Assembly (NCBI GenBank): GCA_028285245.1
Contig: JANQPY010000016.1
Span: 217,404 to 281,403 of the forward strand
Source of the DNA: Gammaproteobacteria bacterium
GTDB taxonomy: Bacteria; Pseudomonadota; Gammaproteobacteria; Steroidobacterales; GCA-2729495
Reading direction: 5' to 3'
Length of the DNA: 64,000 bases
Shown here piece by piece: positions 54,024 through 63,038 of the stretch. The translations under genes were made by a program, and so were the position numbers. The notes under the pieces were generated by a model, which saw only the letters and a program-made list of their open reading frames with translations, was not told the DNA's origin and did not search any database. Numbering within the stretch: the first letter of the stretch is position 1; each line of letters opens with the position of its first letter.

Positions 54024-55055
54024 ATGAAGCTCAGCGCCCCAAACATTGCCTTGCCCTCTGCGGTCAGTCTGCTGCTAGCCGGGCTGCTCCTGGCGGGCGG
54101 CGTGGTGGCAGAGACGGTGACGGACATCTACTCGGCCGAGGTCGAAAGCGCGGCAGACGAACCCGCCAGCCGCGCGTTTGCCGAGGCGCTGCGCCGAGTT
54201 GTGGTGAAGGTGACGGGCCGGCGTGACGCCGCCGATTCCCAGGTCATGGCCGCCTTGGGAGAGCCCGCGAGCTTTGTTCAACAGTACCGGCGCGTTGCCA
54301 GTGATCGGCTGCGAGTCGGTTTCGATCCCGTTGCACTCAAGCGCCGGTTAGATGAACTCAATCTCCCGGTTTGGGGCGAGTCGAGGCCAACCACTGTGCT
54401 GTGGCTCGCCGTCGACGGCGGGTCAGGACGCCGGCAGTTGCTGGACGCCGAATCACCGGAGGGCGCGCAGCTCCGCGAAGAACTGCTGAGAGCCGCTGAG
54501 GGTCGCGGCCTGCCCGTGGTATTGCCGCTGCTTGACAGCGAAGATCTAGGCCAGGTTAGCTTTTCCGATGTATGGGGCGATTTCCGCGAGCCTGTTGTGG
54601 CTGCGTCAAAGCGTTACCGGCCCGATGCGTTGCTGCTCGGCAAGCTGCGCGGCCAGGACGCCCGCTTCGGCCGCATTCGTTGGACTCTGGTGGTTGGTGA
54701 CGAGGCTGCGAGCTGGTCCGGCGGGCTGGCAGAGGGTCCTGGCGGCGCGGCTGATCGGCTGGCCGCACGCCTGGCAGCAGGCACCGGGGGCATCCGGGGC
54801 ATTCCGCTCAGGGTGAGCGGCATTGAAGATCTTGATAGCTATGGCGCCGTTCTGAACTACCTGGCGGCCCTGAGTATCGTCGAGGATTGTCAGGTGCGTG
54901 AGGTCACCGGTGATCGCGTGCTCTTCGACCTGAAGGTGCGCGGTCAACCTGACCTACTCATCAGGACTCTTGCTCTCGGTCGTTTGCTAAGCCCCGACGC
55001 GTCCGCCGACGCGGCATCAGCCAGCGAGTTGCGCTACCTGCTGGTCGGCCGATAG
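54024..55055 (+). CDS. DUF2066-family exported protein
   Basis: 343 aa from the ATG at 54024. A signal peptide (SLLLAGLLLAGGVVA|ET), then SAADEPASRAFAEALRRVVVKVTGRRDA, the conserved DUF2066 N-terminal pattern, and a C-terminal LAALSIVEDCQVREVTGD. Unknown function. The placement between purM and a CDP-alcohol phosphatidyltransferase plus hda is a recurring gammaproteobacterial arrangement. Likely periplasmic; no enzyme motif seen. Confidence 0.85.
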   Translation: MKLSAPNIALPSAVSLLLAGLLLAGGVVAETVTDIYSAEVESAADEPASRAFAEALRRVVVKVTGRRDAADSQVMAALGEPASFVQQYRRVASDRLRVGFDPVALKRRLDELNLPVWGESRPTTVLWLAVDGGSGRRQLLDAESPEGAQLREELLRAAEGRGLPVVLPLLDSEDLGQVSFSDVWGDFREPVVAASKRYRPDALLLGKLRGQDARFGRIRWTLVVGDEAASWSGGLAEGPGGAADRLAARLAAGTGGIRGIPLRVSGIEDLDSYGAVLNYLAALSIVEDCQVREVTGDRVLFDLKVRGQPDLLIRTLALGRLLSPDASADAASASELRYLLVGR

Positions 55056-55068
55056 CGCCGCCATCACC

Positions 55069-55632
55069 GTGCCGTTGCGTCCGTCCGACATTCCGAATGC
55101 ACTGTGCATTCTGCGCATGTTTTTGGTTGTGCCGATAGTACTCAGCGTGTTGCGCAACCAGTACGCGCTGGCCTTGGGGCTGGTGCTCGTCGCCGGCGCG
55201 TCGGATGGACTCGATGGTTTTCTGGCCAAACGCTTCGACTGGCGCTCTCGGCTGGGCGGTATTCTCGACCCGGTTGCCGACAAGCTGCTGATGACGGCCC
55301 TGTTCATCACTTTGGCCTGGAAAGACCTCGTACCTGTTTGGCTGACGCTCGTGGTGATTGGTCGCGACTTGCTGATCGTCGGCGGTGGGTCCGCTTACAA
55401 CTACCTCATTGGCCCCGTGCATCCGGCACCCAGTTCGGTTAGCAAACTGAACACGGTATTGCAGCTCCTTTTTCTCTTGCTGCTGTTGATTCAGCAGGTG
55501 TTTGGTCGGCCGGATGCGCTGTGGATTATCGCTCTGGGCGCCGGCGTATTCGTCACCAGTGTTGTTAGCGGTCTGGACTATGTGCTGACCTGGGGCGGCA
55601 AAGCCTGGTCAGCAAGGCGCACCGCGCAATGA
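55069..55632 (+). CDS. CDP-alcohol phosphatidyltransferase family protein
   Basis: 187 aa membrane enzyme of the PgsA type. Catalytic signature SDGLDGFLAKRFDWRSRLGG then ILDPVADK (D-G-x2-A-[KR]-x8-G-x3-D-x3-D; the usual Arg is Lys here). About five TM helices. GTG start at 55069. Overlaps hda by 4 nt (ATGA). Probably transfers a phosphatidyl group to glycerol-phosphate or a related alcohol; a second copy relative to the housekeeping pgsA is possible. Confidence 0.88.
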   Translation: MPLRPSDIPNALCILRMFLVVPIVLSVLRNQYALALGLVLVAGASDGLDGFLAKRFDWRSRLGGILDPVADKLLMTALFITLAWKDLVPVWLTLVVIGRDLLIVGGGSAYNYLIGPVHPAPSSVSKLNTVLQLLFLLLLLIQQVFGRPDALWIIALGAGVFVTSVVSGLDYVLTWGGKAWSARRTAQ

Positions 55633-56342
55633 GCCGCGGCAGTCAGCTGCCTCTGGAGGTTGGCCCAGCGGACGAGAAGGTTTTTGCGAGCTACTACGCG
55701 GGACCAAATGATGGACTGGTGCACGCCCTCAACGAGTTGGCAACGATAAGGCAGCGGGGGCTGTTGTGGTTCTGGGGTCCCTCCGGTAGCGGCCGTTCGC
55801 ACCTGCTTCAGGCGACTGTCAATGCGGCTGCGGAGAGCGGTGCGCGTGCGGGGTATATTCCGCTGACAGGTGACGGTGCGCTCAAGCCCCATGAGCTGGC
55901 CGGTTTCGACACGCTCGATGTCATCGGCGTAGACGATGTCGATGCGGTAGCTGGCGATGAGGCGTGGGAGCGCGCGCTGTTCAACCTGTTTGAAGCACTG
56001 CGTCGTCGCGGCGGCCGCCTTGCCTTCACCGCCACCCTTGGGCCGCTGCACACCGGACTCAAACTGCCTGACCTGGTGTCGCGATTTTCCGCGGCCGCGA
56101 CTTTTCGTATGCGCGAGTTAAGCGATGGTGACAAGAGGGACGCATTGCAGGCCCGCGCGCGCTGGCGAGGCGTTGATCTGCCCGACGAGACCGTCAGCTA
56201 CCTGCTAACCCGGGTCGAACGTAGTCCGGGGCACCTGTTTGCATTGCTCGACCGGCTTGACCGCGCGGCAATGGCCGCGCAGAAGCGCCTGACCGTTCCG
56301 TTTGTCCGTGATGTACTGGCTGAATCCGAAGAGCCGACCTGA
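55629..56342 (+). CDS. hda: DnaA regulatory inactivator Hda
   Basis: 237 aa AAA+ protein, DnaA domain III homologue. LPLEVGPADEKVFASYYAGPN at the start is a clamp-binding-type motif (QLPLEV), Walker A region WGPSGSGRSHLLQA, Walker B LDVIGVDDVDAV, sensor and arginine-finger box LPDLVSRFSAAATFRM. With ADP it binds the beta clamp and stimulates DnaA-ATP hydrolysis after initiation. Confidence 0.93.
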   Translation: MSRGSQLPLEVGPADEKVFASYYAGPNDGLVHALNELATIRQRGLLWFWGPSGSGRSHLLQATVNAAAESGARAGYIPLTGDGALKPHELAGFDTLDVIGVDDVDAVAGDEAWERALFNLFEALRRRGGRLAFTATLGPLHTGLKLPDLVSRFSAAATFRMRELSDGDKRDALQARARWRGVDLPDETVSYLLTRVERSPGHLFALLDRLDRAAMAAQKRLTVPFVRDVLAESEEPT

Positions 56343-56359
56343 GGCCCCTGCCGGTTGCC

Positions 56360-57366
<1,007 letters not shown>

Positions 57367-57387
57367 TTACCCTATATCTGATCCTGC

Positions 57388-57708
57388 ATGGCCGCGAGCG
57401 AAATCATAAAGTGTGTTGTAACAGCACTGGCGCTGCTGGCGATATCCGGCTGCGCCACAGCCCCGCCGGTTCAGGAGATGAGTGACGCGCGGCAGGCCAT
57501 CGCCGCGGCCAAAGAGGCGGGCGCCGAAGATTTTGCGGCCAGCCAGCTCGCTGAAGCACAACGGCTGCTCGTGAGTGCTGAGGAATACCTGCAGTGGAAC
57601 ACGGCCAACGGTTTTTGGTCGGCACGGCGGGCAGCGGTTTCCGCCAAAGAAACTGCGCTGAATGCGCTGCTCACCAGCCGCACGGTGCGCGACGCAAACT
57701 CGCCCTGA
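57388..57708 (+). CDS. DUF4398-like small lipoprotein
   Basis: 106 aa with a lipobox (LLAISGC, Cys at about residue 23) and a helical, Ala/Glu-rich body: ARQAIAAAKEAGAEDFAASQLAEAQRLL then EYLQWNTANGFWSARRAAVSAKETA. This pattern matches DUF4398, an outer-membrane-lipoprotein family linked to envelope or OmpA neighbours. Here it stands alone between wrbA (divergent) and acyP. Confidence 0.75.
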   Translation: MAASEIIKCVVTALALLAISGCATAPPVQEMSDARQAIAAAKEAGAEDFAASQLAEAQRLLVSAEEYLQWNTANGFWSARRAAVSAKETALNALLTSRTVRDANSP

Positions 57709-57747
57709 GCCGCGGGCGTCGCTCCTGGTCATTCCCGGGATTCCTCG

Positions 57748-58020
57748 ATGTGTTGCCGCTATCTCGTGTCGGGCCGCGTGCAGGGCGTGTTTTTTCGCGC
57801 AAGCACGGCGCGGCAGGCTAATCGGCTTGGCGTCACCGGGTGGGCACGCAACCTCCCGGACGGGCGCGTTGAGGTGCTTGCATCTGGCGAGCGTGAGGCG
57901 CTGGAGAGGTTCTCAGCCTGGCTGCGCCGCGGACCGCCGGCTGCCCGCGTCGATGAACTAATAGCGGAGCCGCTGCCCCCCGAGCGCTGTGCAGACCTGG
58001 ATGGATTTGTAACTCTCTAA
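57748..58020 (+). CDS. acyP: Acylphosphatase
   Basis: 90 aa. Motif 1 [17 protein letters not shown] (catalytic Arg) and motif 2 [15 protein letters not shown] (catalytic Asn), full length. Hydrolyses acyl phosphates such as acetyl phosphate. Its end is followed directly by the structured repeat at 58041. Confidence 0.95.
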   Translation: MCCRYLVSGRVQGVFFRASTARQANRLGVTGWARNLPDGRVEVLASGEREALERFSAWLRRGPPAARVDELIAEPLPPERCADLDGFVTL

Positions 58021-58040
58021 GGGGACTTCCCGCAACGTTT

Positions 58041-58160
58041 AGAAGGTCTGGAGATAGTCCGAGACGAGGCGTGGTCCAGCGAGGACGCGGAATGTATAAG
58101 CAATACATGAGCATTCTGAGCTGGATCACAACAAAGTATCGGACTATCTCCGGGCCTTCT
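58041..58160. repeat. Structured intergenic repeat, family 1, copy 2
   Basis: 120 bp element. Arms AGAAGG...GGAGATAGTCC pair with GGACTATCTCC...CCTTCT (58050-58060 with 58141-58151, 58041-58046 with 58155-58160). The 82 nt interior 58060-58141 (CGAGACGAGGCGTGG ... GCGGAATGTAT..ATACATGAGCATT ... AAGTATCG) matches the interior at 16331-16413 nearly base for base, while the arms share no sequence with those of copy 1. It lies between convergent acyP and the lytic transglycosylase. Confidence 0.65.
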
Positions 58161-58162
58161 CG

Positions 58163-58768
58163 TCAACTCTTGAACCAGCGGGTGCGTAGCCTGTTAAGCA
58201 CCTTCTCCGGATAGCGCCTGCTGCCGAGGCTGCCGTTGTAGCGGCCAAGGGCACGTATCCAGTCGCCGTTTTCCATGTCGTAGTAGTACTTGAGAATGGT
58301 GCAGCCCATGCGGAGGTTCGTGTCGATGTCAACGAGCCGATCATCGGGGCGGCCGATCTCCTCTAGCCAGAACGGCATGACCTGCATCAGGCCCTGCGCG
58401 CCCGCTACGGAAACCGCGTAGGCGTCAAAGGCGCTTTCGATGTCAATCACGGCAAGCACCATTTCCGGTGGCAGCTCGACGCGTGTTGCTTCGAAGTGCG
58501 CTCGTCGCAGTATGTGCAAGCGCTCGCTGGGATCGGCAACCTGTTTGCCCAGCCGTGCCGCCATATCGGTAAGCCAGACCTGCGCGGCGAAGCGATCCGG
58601 GAAGCTGGAGGAGTCTTCCATTGCTTCACGAAGCAGCCGCCGCAGCTCGGGGTCGGTTTCCGCCTGGACTTGCAGCGGTGCGATCAGCAGGAGAGCAAGC
58701 ACGATCCGCCCGACCCAAGTGGTGGCCCGGCGGCTCGAGCAGGATGGGACGGGCTGGGGTTTTCTCAA
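58163..58768 (-). CDS. Lytic transglycosylase, SLT-domain
   Basis: About 201 aa, signal-like segment GRIVLALLLIAPLQVQA then a transglycosylase SLT domain: MVLAVIDIESAFDAYAVS (catalytic Glu in the ESAFD block), GAQGLMQVMPFWLEEIG and LRMGCTILKYYYD..NGDWIRALGRYNGS. Cleaves peptidoglycan glycan strands. The likely start is a TTG at 58768, two bases after the proS stop codon; a GTG at 58703 is the alternative. The open frame extends far into proS on the same strand in another frame, which is a shadow. Confidence 0.82.
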   Translation of the reverse strand: MRKPQPVPSCSSRRATTWVGRIVLALLLIAPLQVQAETDPELRRLLREAMEDSSSFPDRFAAQVWLTDMAARLGKQVADPSERLHILRRAHFEATRVELPPEMVLAVIDIESAFDAYAVSVAGAQGLMQVMPFWLEEIGRPDDRLVDIDTNLRMGCTILKYYYDMENGDWIRALGRYNGSLGSRRYPEKVLNRLRTRWFKS

Positions 58769-58769
58769 C

Positions 58770-60479
58770 CTACTGGTTGATTCGCTGGCGCAAAAAGCTG
58801 ACCACATCATCGACTGCCAGCTTATCCTGACTGCCACTGCGCCGCTCGCAATACTCAACCTGGCCTTCGCGCAGACCCCGCTCGCCCACGGTGACTCGAT
58901 GGGGTATGCCGAGCAGCTCGGCGTCCGCAAACTTGACCCCTGGCCTTGCATCACGATCATCGATCAGCACCTCGATACCGGCGTTGACAAGCTTAGCGTA
59001 GAGATCCGCGACAATCTCTGTGACCTCAGGCACAGCTTTGGGATTTAGTTCGACCAGCACGACCTGAAAGGGAGACAATGGTGCAGGCCAGATGATGCCC
59101 TTGGCGTCGTGGTTTTGTTCAATGGCGGCGGCCACGATTCGCGAGACGCCGATGCCGTAGCAGCCCATGAGCGGCGCGACCTGCTGACCCTGTTGATCCA
59201 GCACGGTGGCGGACATGCTGTGGCTGTATTTGTCGCCAAGCTGAAAGATATGTCCCACTTCGATGCCGCGCGCGATGCTCAGGGCGCCACCATCAAGCGG
59301 GCTCGCGTCGCCCGCTACCACGTTGCGGAGATCGAAGCCTTCCGGTGTGGGCAGGTCGCGATCCCAGTTCACGCCCTGATAGTGCCGGTCGATCTGATTG
59401 GCACCGCAGGTGAAATCGCTCAACGCGAGCGCGCTGTAATCTCCAGCCATTGGCATATCCAGGCCAACGGGGCCGATAAAGCCGGGCTCGCAGCCAGTAG
59501 CGGCCTTAATCTCTTCGGGTGACGCCAGAGTGAGTGGCGTCTTTACGCCGGGCACGGTTTCGGCCTTCACGGTATTCAGTTCGTGGTCGCCCCGCAGCAG
59601 AAGGGCAATAAGGCCGCCATCCTCTGCGGCAACCATGAGCGTCTTTACGCACTGCTCAGGCCGTTGCTTAAGCAGGGCGCAGACATCGGCAATGCTCCGC
59701 TTCGCTGGCGTTTCGACCGTTGTCATCTCGCGCCCGGGAGCAGGACGGGGCGCCGCAGGTCGCGGCGCAGGCGCGAGTTCCAGGTTGGCCGCGTAGCCAT
59801 CCGCATCGCAGTAGGCAATCGCATCTTCGCCCGAGTCAGCCAGCACATGAAACTCTTGTGAACGCGCGCCGCCGATTTCGCCCCCATGAGCATCGACGGT
59901 TCGATACGTCAGTTCCAGGCGAGAAAAGATTCGCGCATACGCATCGGCCATAGCGCGATACGTCCGCTCAAGACATTCCTGATTCAGGTGAAATGAGTAC
60001 GCATCCTTCATGAGAAACTCACGCGCGCGCATCACGCCAAAGCGCGGGCGTATCTCATCGCGGAATTTGGTTTGGATTTGATAGTAGTTGACCGGCAGCT
60101 GGCGGTAACTCTTCAGCTCACGCCGCGCTATATCGGTAATGACCTCTTCATGCGTCGGCCCGAAACAAAAATCCCGTGCATGGCGATCCTGGATTCTTAG
60201 CAACAGATCGCCGTATACGTCCCAGCGGCCGGATTCCTGCCATAGCTCGGCTGGTTGTACAGCTGGCATCAGCAGTTCCAATGCACCCGCGCGGTCCATT
60301 TCTTCCCGGACCACAGTCTCGACCTTGCGCATGACGCGCAGGCCTAGTGGCATCCAGGTAAACAGGCCCGACGCCAGGCGTCGAATGAGGCCGGCGCGCA
60401 ACATCAGCTGATGGCTGATGACTTCGGCTTCAGCCGGAACTTCTTTGAACGTGTTTAGCGGCAGGCGGCTGAGGCGCAT
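58770..60479 (-). CDS. proS: Prolyl-tRNA synthetase
   Basis: 569 aa class II synthetase with bacterial architecture. Motif 1/2 regions (ASGLFTWMPLGLRVMRKVETVVREEMDRAG, FKFRDEIRPRFGVMRAREFLMKDAYS), an inserted YbaK-type editing domain between about 220 and 380 (KAETVPGVKTPLTLASPEE), motif 3 GCYGIGVSRIVAA and an anticodon-binding C-terminus. Upstream of the lytic transglycosylase gene on the same strand. Confidence 0.96.
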   Translation of the reverse strand: MRLSRLPLNTFKEVPAEAEVISHQLMLRAGLIRRLASGLFTWMPLGLRVMRKVETVVREEMDRAGALELLMPAVQPAELWQESGRWDVYGDLLLRIQDRHARDFCFGPTHEEVITDIARRELKSYRQLPVNYYQIQTKFRDEIRPRFGVMRAREFLMKDAYSFHLNQECLERTYRAMADAYARIFSRLELTYRTVDAHGGEIGGARSQEFHVLADSGEDAIAYCDADGYAANLELAPAPRPAAPRPAPGREMTTVETPAKRSIADVCALLKQRPEQCVKTLMVAAEDGGLIALLLRGDHELNTVKAETVPGVKTPLTLASPEEIKAATGCEPGFIGPVGLDMPMAGDYSALALSDFTCGANQIDRHYQGVNWDRDLPTPEGFDLRNVVAGDASPLDGGALSIARGIEVGHIFQLGDKYSHSMSATVLDQQGQQVAPLMGCYGIGVSRIVAAAIEQNHDAKGIIWPAPLSPFQVVLVELNPKAVPEVTEIVADLYAKLVNAGIEVLIDDRDARPGVKFADAELLGIPHRVTVGERGLREGQVEYCERRSGSQDKLAVDDVVSFLRQRINQ

Positions 60480-60541
60480 GATGTTGACTGGTCGCGGAGT
60501 GAGCAGCGCGCAATTCTAACGGCATTCTCCGGGCGCGCCCA

Positions 60542-61201
60542 TTGACCTTCGTGCTTTCGCCGGTTAGAAGCCCTGCCATGAATCAGCAGATAGCAGGCAA
60601 CCGTGCGTGGGTGGCGCGCGAAGGCTGGCCCTGGGTGGCTGCGAGTGCCGCGGGCGGCGGACTGTGTCTCTACGCCGGACTGCTGTGGCCGGCAGCTGTG
60701 CTGGCGTTGGTTTTTTTGGTGCTGCTCGCGCTGTTCTTCGACCCGGCGCGGCGGGTACCGCCGTTTCCGCTGGCGGTGATCGCGCCCGTCGACGGACGGA
60801 TCACAGAGATCAGTGGCCATGCCGATGATGTGCTCACCGGGCGTTGGCTGCGTCTGACGATTCAGATTTACTGGCACGGTGCGTATACCTGCCGCGCGCC
60901 TATCGAGGGGTCAATATGCAACTTGAGTTCTATCGTTACACCCGATCACGAGCCGCGTGGTCTGTGGGTCAAGAGCGAGGAGGACGACGACGTCGTCCTG
61001 CTGTTCCCCGTGCGGGGTCCGGCGCGGACGCCAAAAGCATTTTGCAGTATCGGCGAACGGGTTGGGCAGGGAGAGCGGTTTGCCTACTTGCGTCTGGCGC
61101 CGGTTGCGCATCTCTATGTGCCAGCAAGTCTTGAGCTGGCGGTCTCGCCCGGCGACGTCGTGCGCGCGGGAACCAGCGTGATCGGCGAACTGCGCCACTG
61201 A
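60542..61201 (+). CDS. Phosphatidylserine-decarboxylase-like protein lacking recognisable catalytic residues
   Basis: 219 aa; a hydrophobic N-terminal helix pair (GGGLCLYAGLLWPAAVLALVFL), then PSD-like sequence: VIAPVDGRITEI, IYWHGAYTCRAPIEGSI, KAFCSIGERVGQGERFAYL, LYVPASLEL. In short PSD/archaetidylserine decarboxylases the Asp and His sit in a D-x-H-x-N-R-x-P block; here I read G-A-Y-T-C-R-A-P. The self-cleaving GS site after GERFG.IRFGS reads AYLRLAPVAH, with no Gly-Ser. So this may be a pseudoenzyme or have another role. Start at 60542 or at the Met at 60578. Upstream of pssA across 304 bp. Confidence 0.72.
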   Translation: MTFVLSPVRSPAMNQQIAGNRAWVAREGWPWVAASAAGGGLCLYAGLLWPAAVLALVFLVLLALFFDPARRVPPFPLAVIAPVDGRITEISGHADDVLTGRWLRLTIQIYWHGAYTCRAPIEGSICNLSSIVTPDHEPRGLWVKSEEDDDVVLLFPVRGPARTPKAFCSIGERVGQGERFAYLRLAPVAHLYVPASLELAVSPGDVVRAGTSVIGELRH

Positions 61202-61222
61202 ACCTGGCATATCCAGCCCCGC

Positions 61223-61302
61223 GAATTCGGGGCCAATCCCCAATCGGCACCACCGCTTCGCAAAGCAAGTATATGGTTATGGATTGGGGGCTGACCTGAA
61301 TT
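61223..61302. repeat. Inverted REP-like pair
   Basis: GAATTCGGGGCCAATCCCC (61223-61241, with AATC to 61245) and an inverted relative GATTGGGGGCTGACCTGAATT (61282-61302), about 36 bp apart; each half also has internal dyad symmetry. It resembles REP/bimer elements mobilised by RAYT-type transposases, but no such gene is in this window. It sits downstream of the PSD-like gene. Confidence 0.45.
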
Positions 61303-61356
61303 GTGATTCCGGATTCCTTGCTCCACGTCCGCCGATCCAATGAGTTGGCAGGAGTC

Positions 61357-61456
61357 CAGTCACGCGGACGCGCTTAGTCGCGAGCTTCCGTCGAATGGCT
61401 CTCTGCGCTGCGCTCTATTTCGAATTCACCTTCGCCTGAGCACGCCCGCGTGACTG
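61357..61456. repeat. Structured intergenic repeat, family 2, copy 2
   Basis: 100 bp element with a perfect 11 bp terminal inverted repeat CAGTCACGCGG / CCGCGTGACTG. The interior 61381-61435 aligns ungapped to 16184-16238. The internal stem GTCGAA / TTCGA replaces GTCCGA / TCGGAC of the first copy, so two base pairs differ on both sides and remain paired. It lies about 50-150 bp before pssA. Confidence 0.6.
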
Positions 61457-61505
61457 TGGTCCCCTGAGTCTCTGATGGTGAGCAGCGCGCAGATAGCTTG
61501 GCCGC

Positions 61506-62348
61506 GTGTCATCGTTCCCCGACCATGGCACTATGCCGCGAAGACGCGCGGAATCCTCCATGAACCGGCCTGCTTCGAACAATCGCCCCGAGGGACGTAA
61601 AGGCATCTACCTGCTGCCCAACCTCTTTACGACGGGCACGCTCTTCGCGGGTTTCTACGCGATCATCGGAGCGATTGACGGCAACTACGAGCGGAGTGTT
61701 ATCGCGCTGTTCATCGCGGTCATTCTCGATGGACTTGATGGGCGTCTCGCTCGAATGACGGGGACTGAATCAGAGTTCGGCAAGCAGTACGACAGCCTGG
61801 CGGACCTGGTTGCGTTTGGCCTGGCTCCCGCGCTGGTGGTCTATCAATGGGGACTGGGCCGGCTGGGCGAGTTTGGCTGGATTTGGGGCAAGGTCGGCTG
61901 GCTAGCCGCGTTCGTCTACGCCGTATGCGCAGCACTGCGTCTCGCCCGCTTCAATGTCATGCCGCATGCGAAGGACCGGCGATTCTTTGAGGGGCTGGCG
62001 AGTCCGCCCGCCGCGGGCTTGGTGTTCGGCATGGTTTGGGTGGGCAATGAACTGCAGTGGTCCGGCGTCTCGGCCCTGATTGGCGCGACGCTGCTCACCG
62101 GATTGGCCGGCGTGCTCATGGTTTCCCGCATTCCTTATTACAGCTTTAAGGAGCTCAGCCCCGACGGCAAGATTCCTTTTGCCTACGTCATTGTCGTGCC
62201 GCTGCTTTTCGTGCTGATTGCTCTGAACCCGCCGACCGCTGTGCTCATGATCGCCTGCACTTACGCGGCATCGGGACCTTTGCTGTGGGTATGGCGACGG
62301 CAGCGCAGACGCGAGCGGCGGCAGTCCGGCACGGAAACGGAATCCTGA
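61506..62348 (+). CDS. pssA: CDP-diacylglycerol-serine O-phosphatidyltransferase
   Basis: 280 aa if the GTG at 61506 is used; ATGs at 61533 and 61560 give shorter N-termini, and the last (MNRPASNNRPEGRKG) is close to the membrane domain. CDP-alcohol signature DGLDGRLARMTGTESEFGKQYDSLAD is complete. About eight TM helices, basic C-terminus. Makes phosphatidylserine; normally partnered with Psd, which here is degenerate. Confidence 0.92.
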   Translation: MSSFPDHGTMPRRRAESSMNRPASNNRPEGRKGIYLLPNLFTTGTLFAGFYAIIGAIDGNYERSVIALFIAVILDGLDGRLARMTGTESEFGKQYDSLADLVAFGLAPALVVYQWGLGRLGEFGWIWGKVGWLAAFVYAVCAALRLARFNVMPHAKDRRFFEGLASPPAAGLVFGMVWVGNELQWSGVSALIGATLLTGLAGVLMVSRIPYYSFKELSPDGKIPFAYVIVVPLLFVLIALNPPTAVLMIACTYAASGPLLWVWRRQRRRERRQSGTETES

Positions 62349-62360
62349 GGGCCAGGCTCC

Positions 62361-63038
62361 ATGCAACTCAGTAGCAACCAGCGCCGCGCCCTCGACGTGA
62401 TGGGTATCACGATATGGCGGCCAGTCGCAGACTCTCAGGGCAGCGACGAATTGCCACCAAGCTCTGTGCCAGCGATTGACAATGGGAGCGAGTGGAGTTC
62501 ACTGCGTGACGAGGTTGCCGGCTGTGTTGCCTGCGCGCTGTCAACTTCCCGCACCCAAACGGTGTTCGGAGTCGGCAATACGCAGGCTGACCTGATGATC
62601 ATCGGTGAAGCTCCTGGCGCTGAGGAAGATCGTCAGGGTGAGCCATTCGTTGGGCGTGCCGGTAAACTGCTCGACGAGATGCTCGCCGCAGTGGGGCACT
62701 CGCGCGAGACGGTCTTCATTGCAAACATTCTCAAGTGCCGCCCGCCGGGCAATCGAAACCCGAAAGCAAACGAAGCCGAGGCCTGTTTTACATTTCTTGA
62801 GCGCCAGATTCATCTGGTACAGCCGACGCTGATACTGGTGGTTGGCAAGGTGGCGGCCCAGAATCTCCTCCAGAGTGATGCGCCCGTGGGCGCACTCAGG
62901 GGGCAGGTGCATCAGTTTGGGTCCGACGCAATTCCGATTGTCGTTACTTACCATCCGGCCTACCTGCTGCGCGCGCCGCACGAGAAACGTAAGACCTGGT
63001 CAGACTTGCAGCTGGCCATGCAGGTGCAGCGGGCATGA
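62361..63038 (+). CDS. Type-4 uracil-DNA glycosylase family protein
   Basis: 225 aa Fe-S uracil-DNA glycosylase. GEAPGAEEDRQGEPFVGRAG (motif A with PGxxED), the Cys pair CVACALS and the ILKCRPPGNRNP block supply [4Fe-4S] ligands, TYHPAYLLR is motif B. The N-terminal 50 residues resemble a phage-polymerase-like leader seen in some family members. Overlaps rimI by 4 nt, an arrangement common near rimI. Confidence 0.92.
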   Translation: MQLSSNQRRALDVMGITIWRPVADSQGSDELPPSSVPAIDNGSEWSSLRDEVAGCVACALSTSRTQTVFGVGNTQADLMIIGEAPGAEEDRQGEPFVGRAGKLLDEMLAAVGHSRETVFIANILKCRPPGNRNPKANEAEACFTFLERQIHLVQPTLILVVGKVAAQNLLQSDAPVGALRGQVHQFGSDAIPIVVTYHPAYLLRAPHEKRKTWSDLQLAMQVQRA

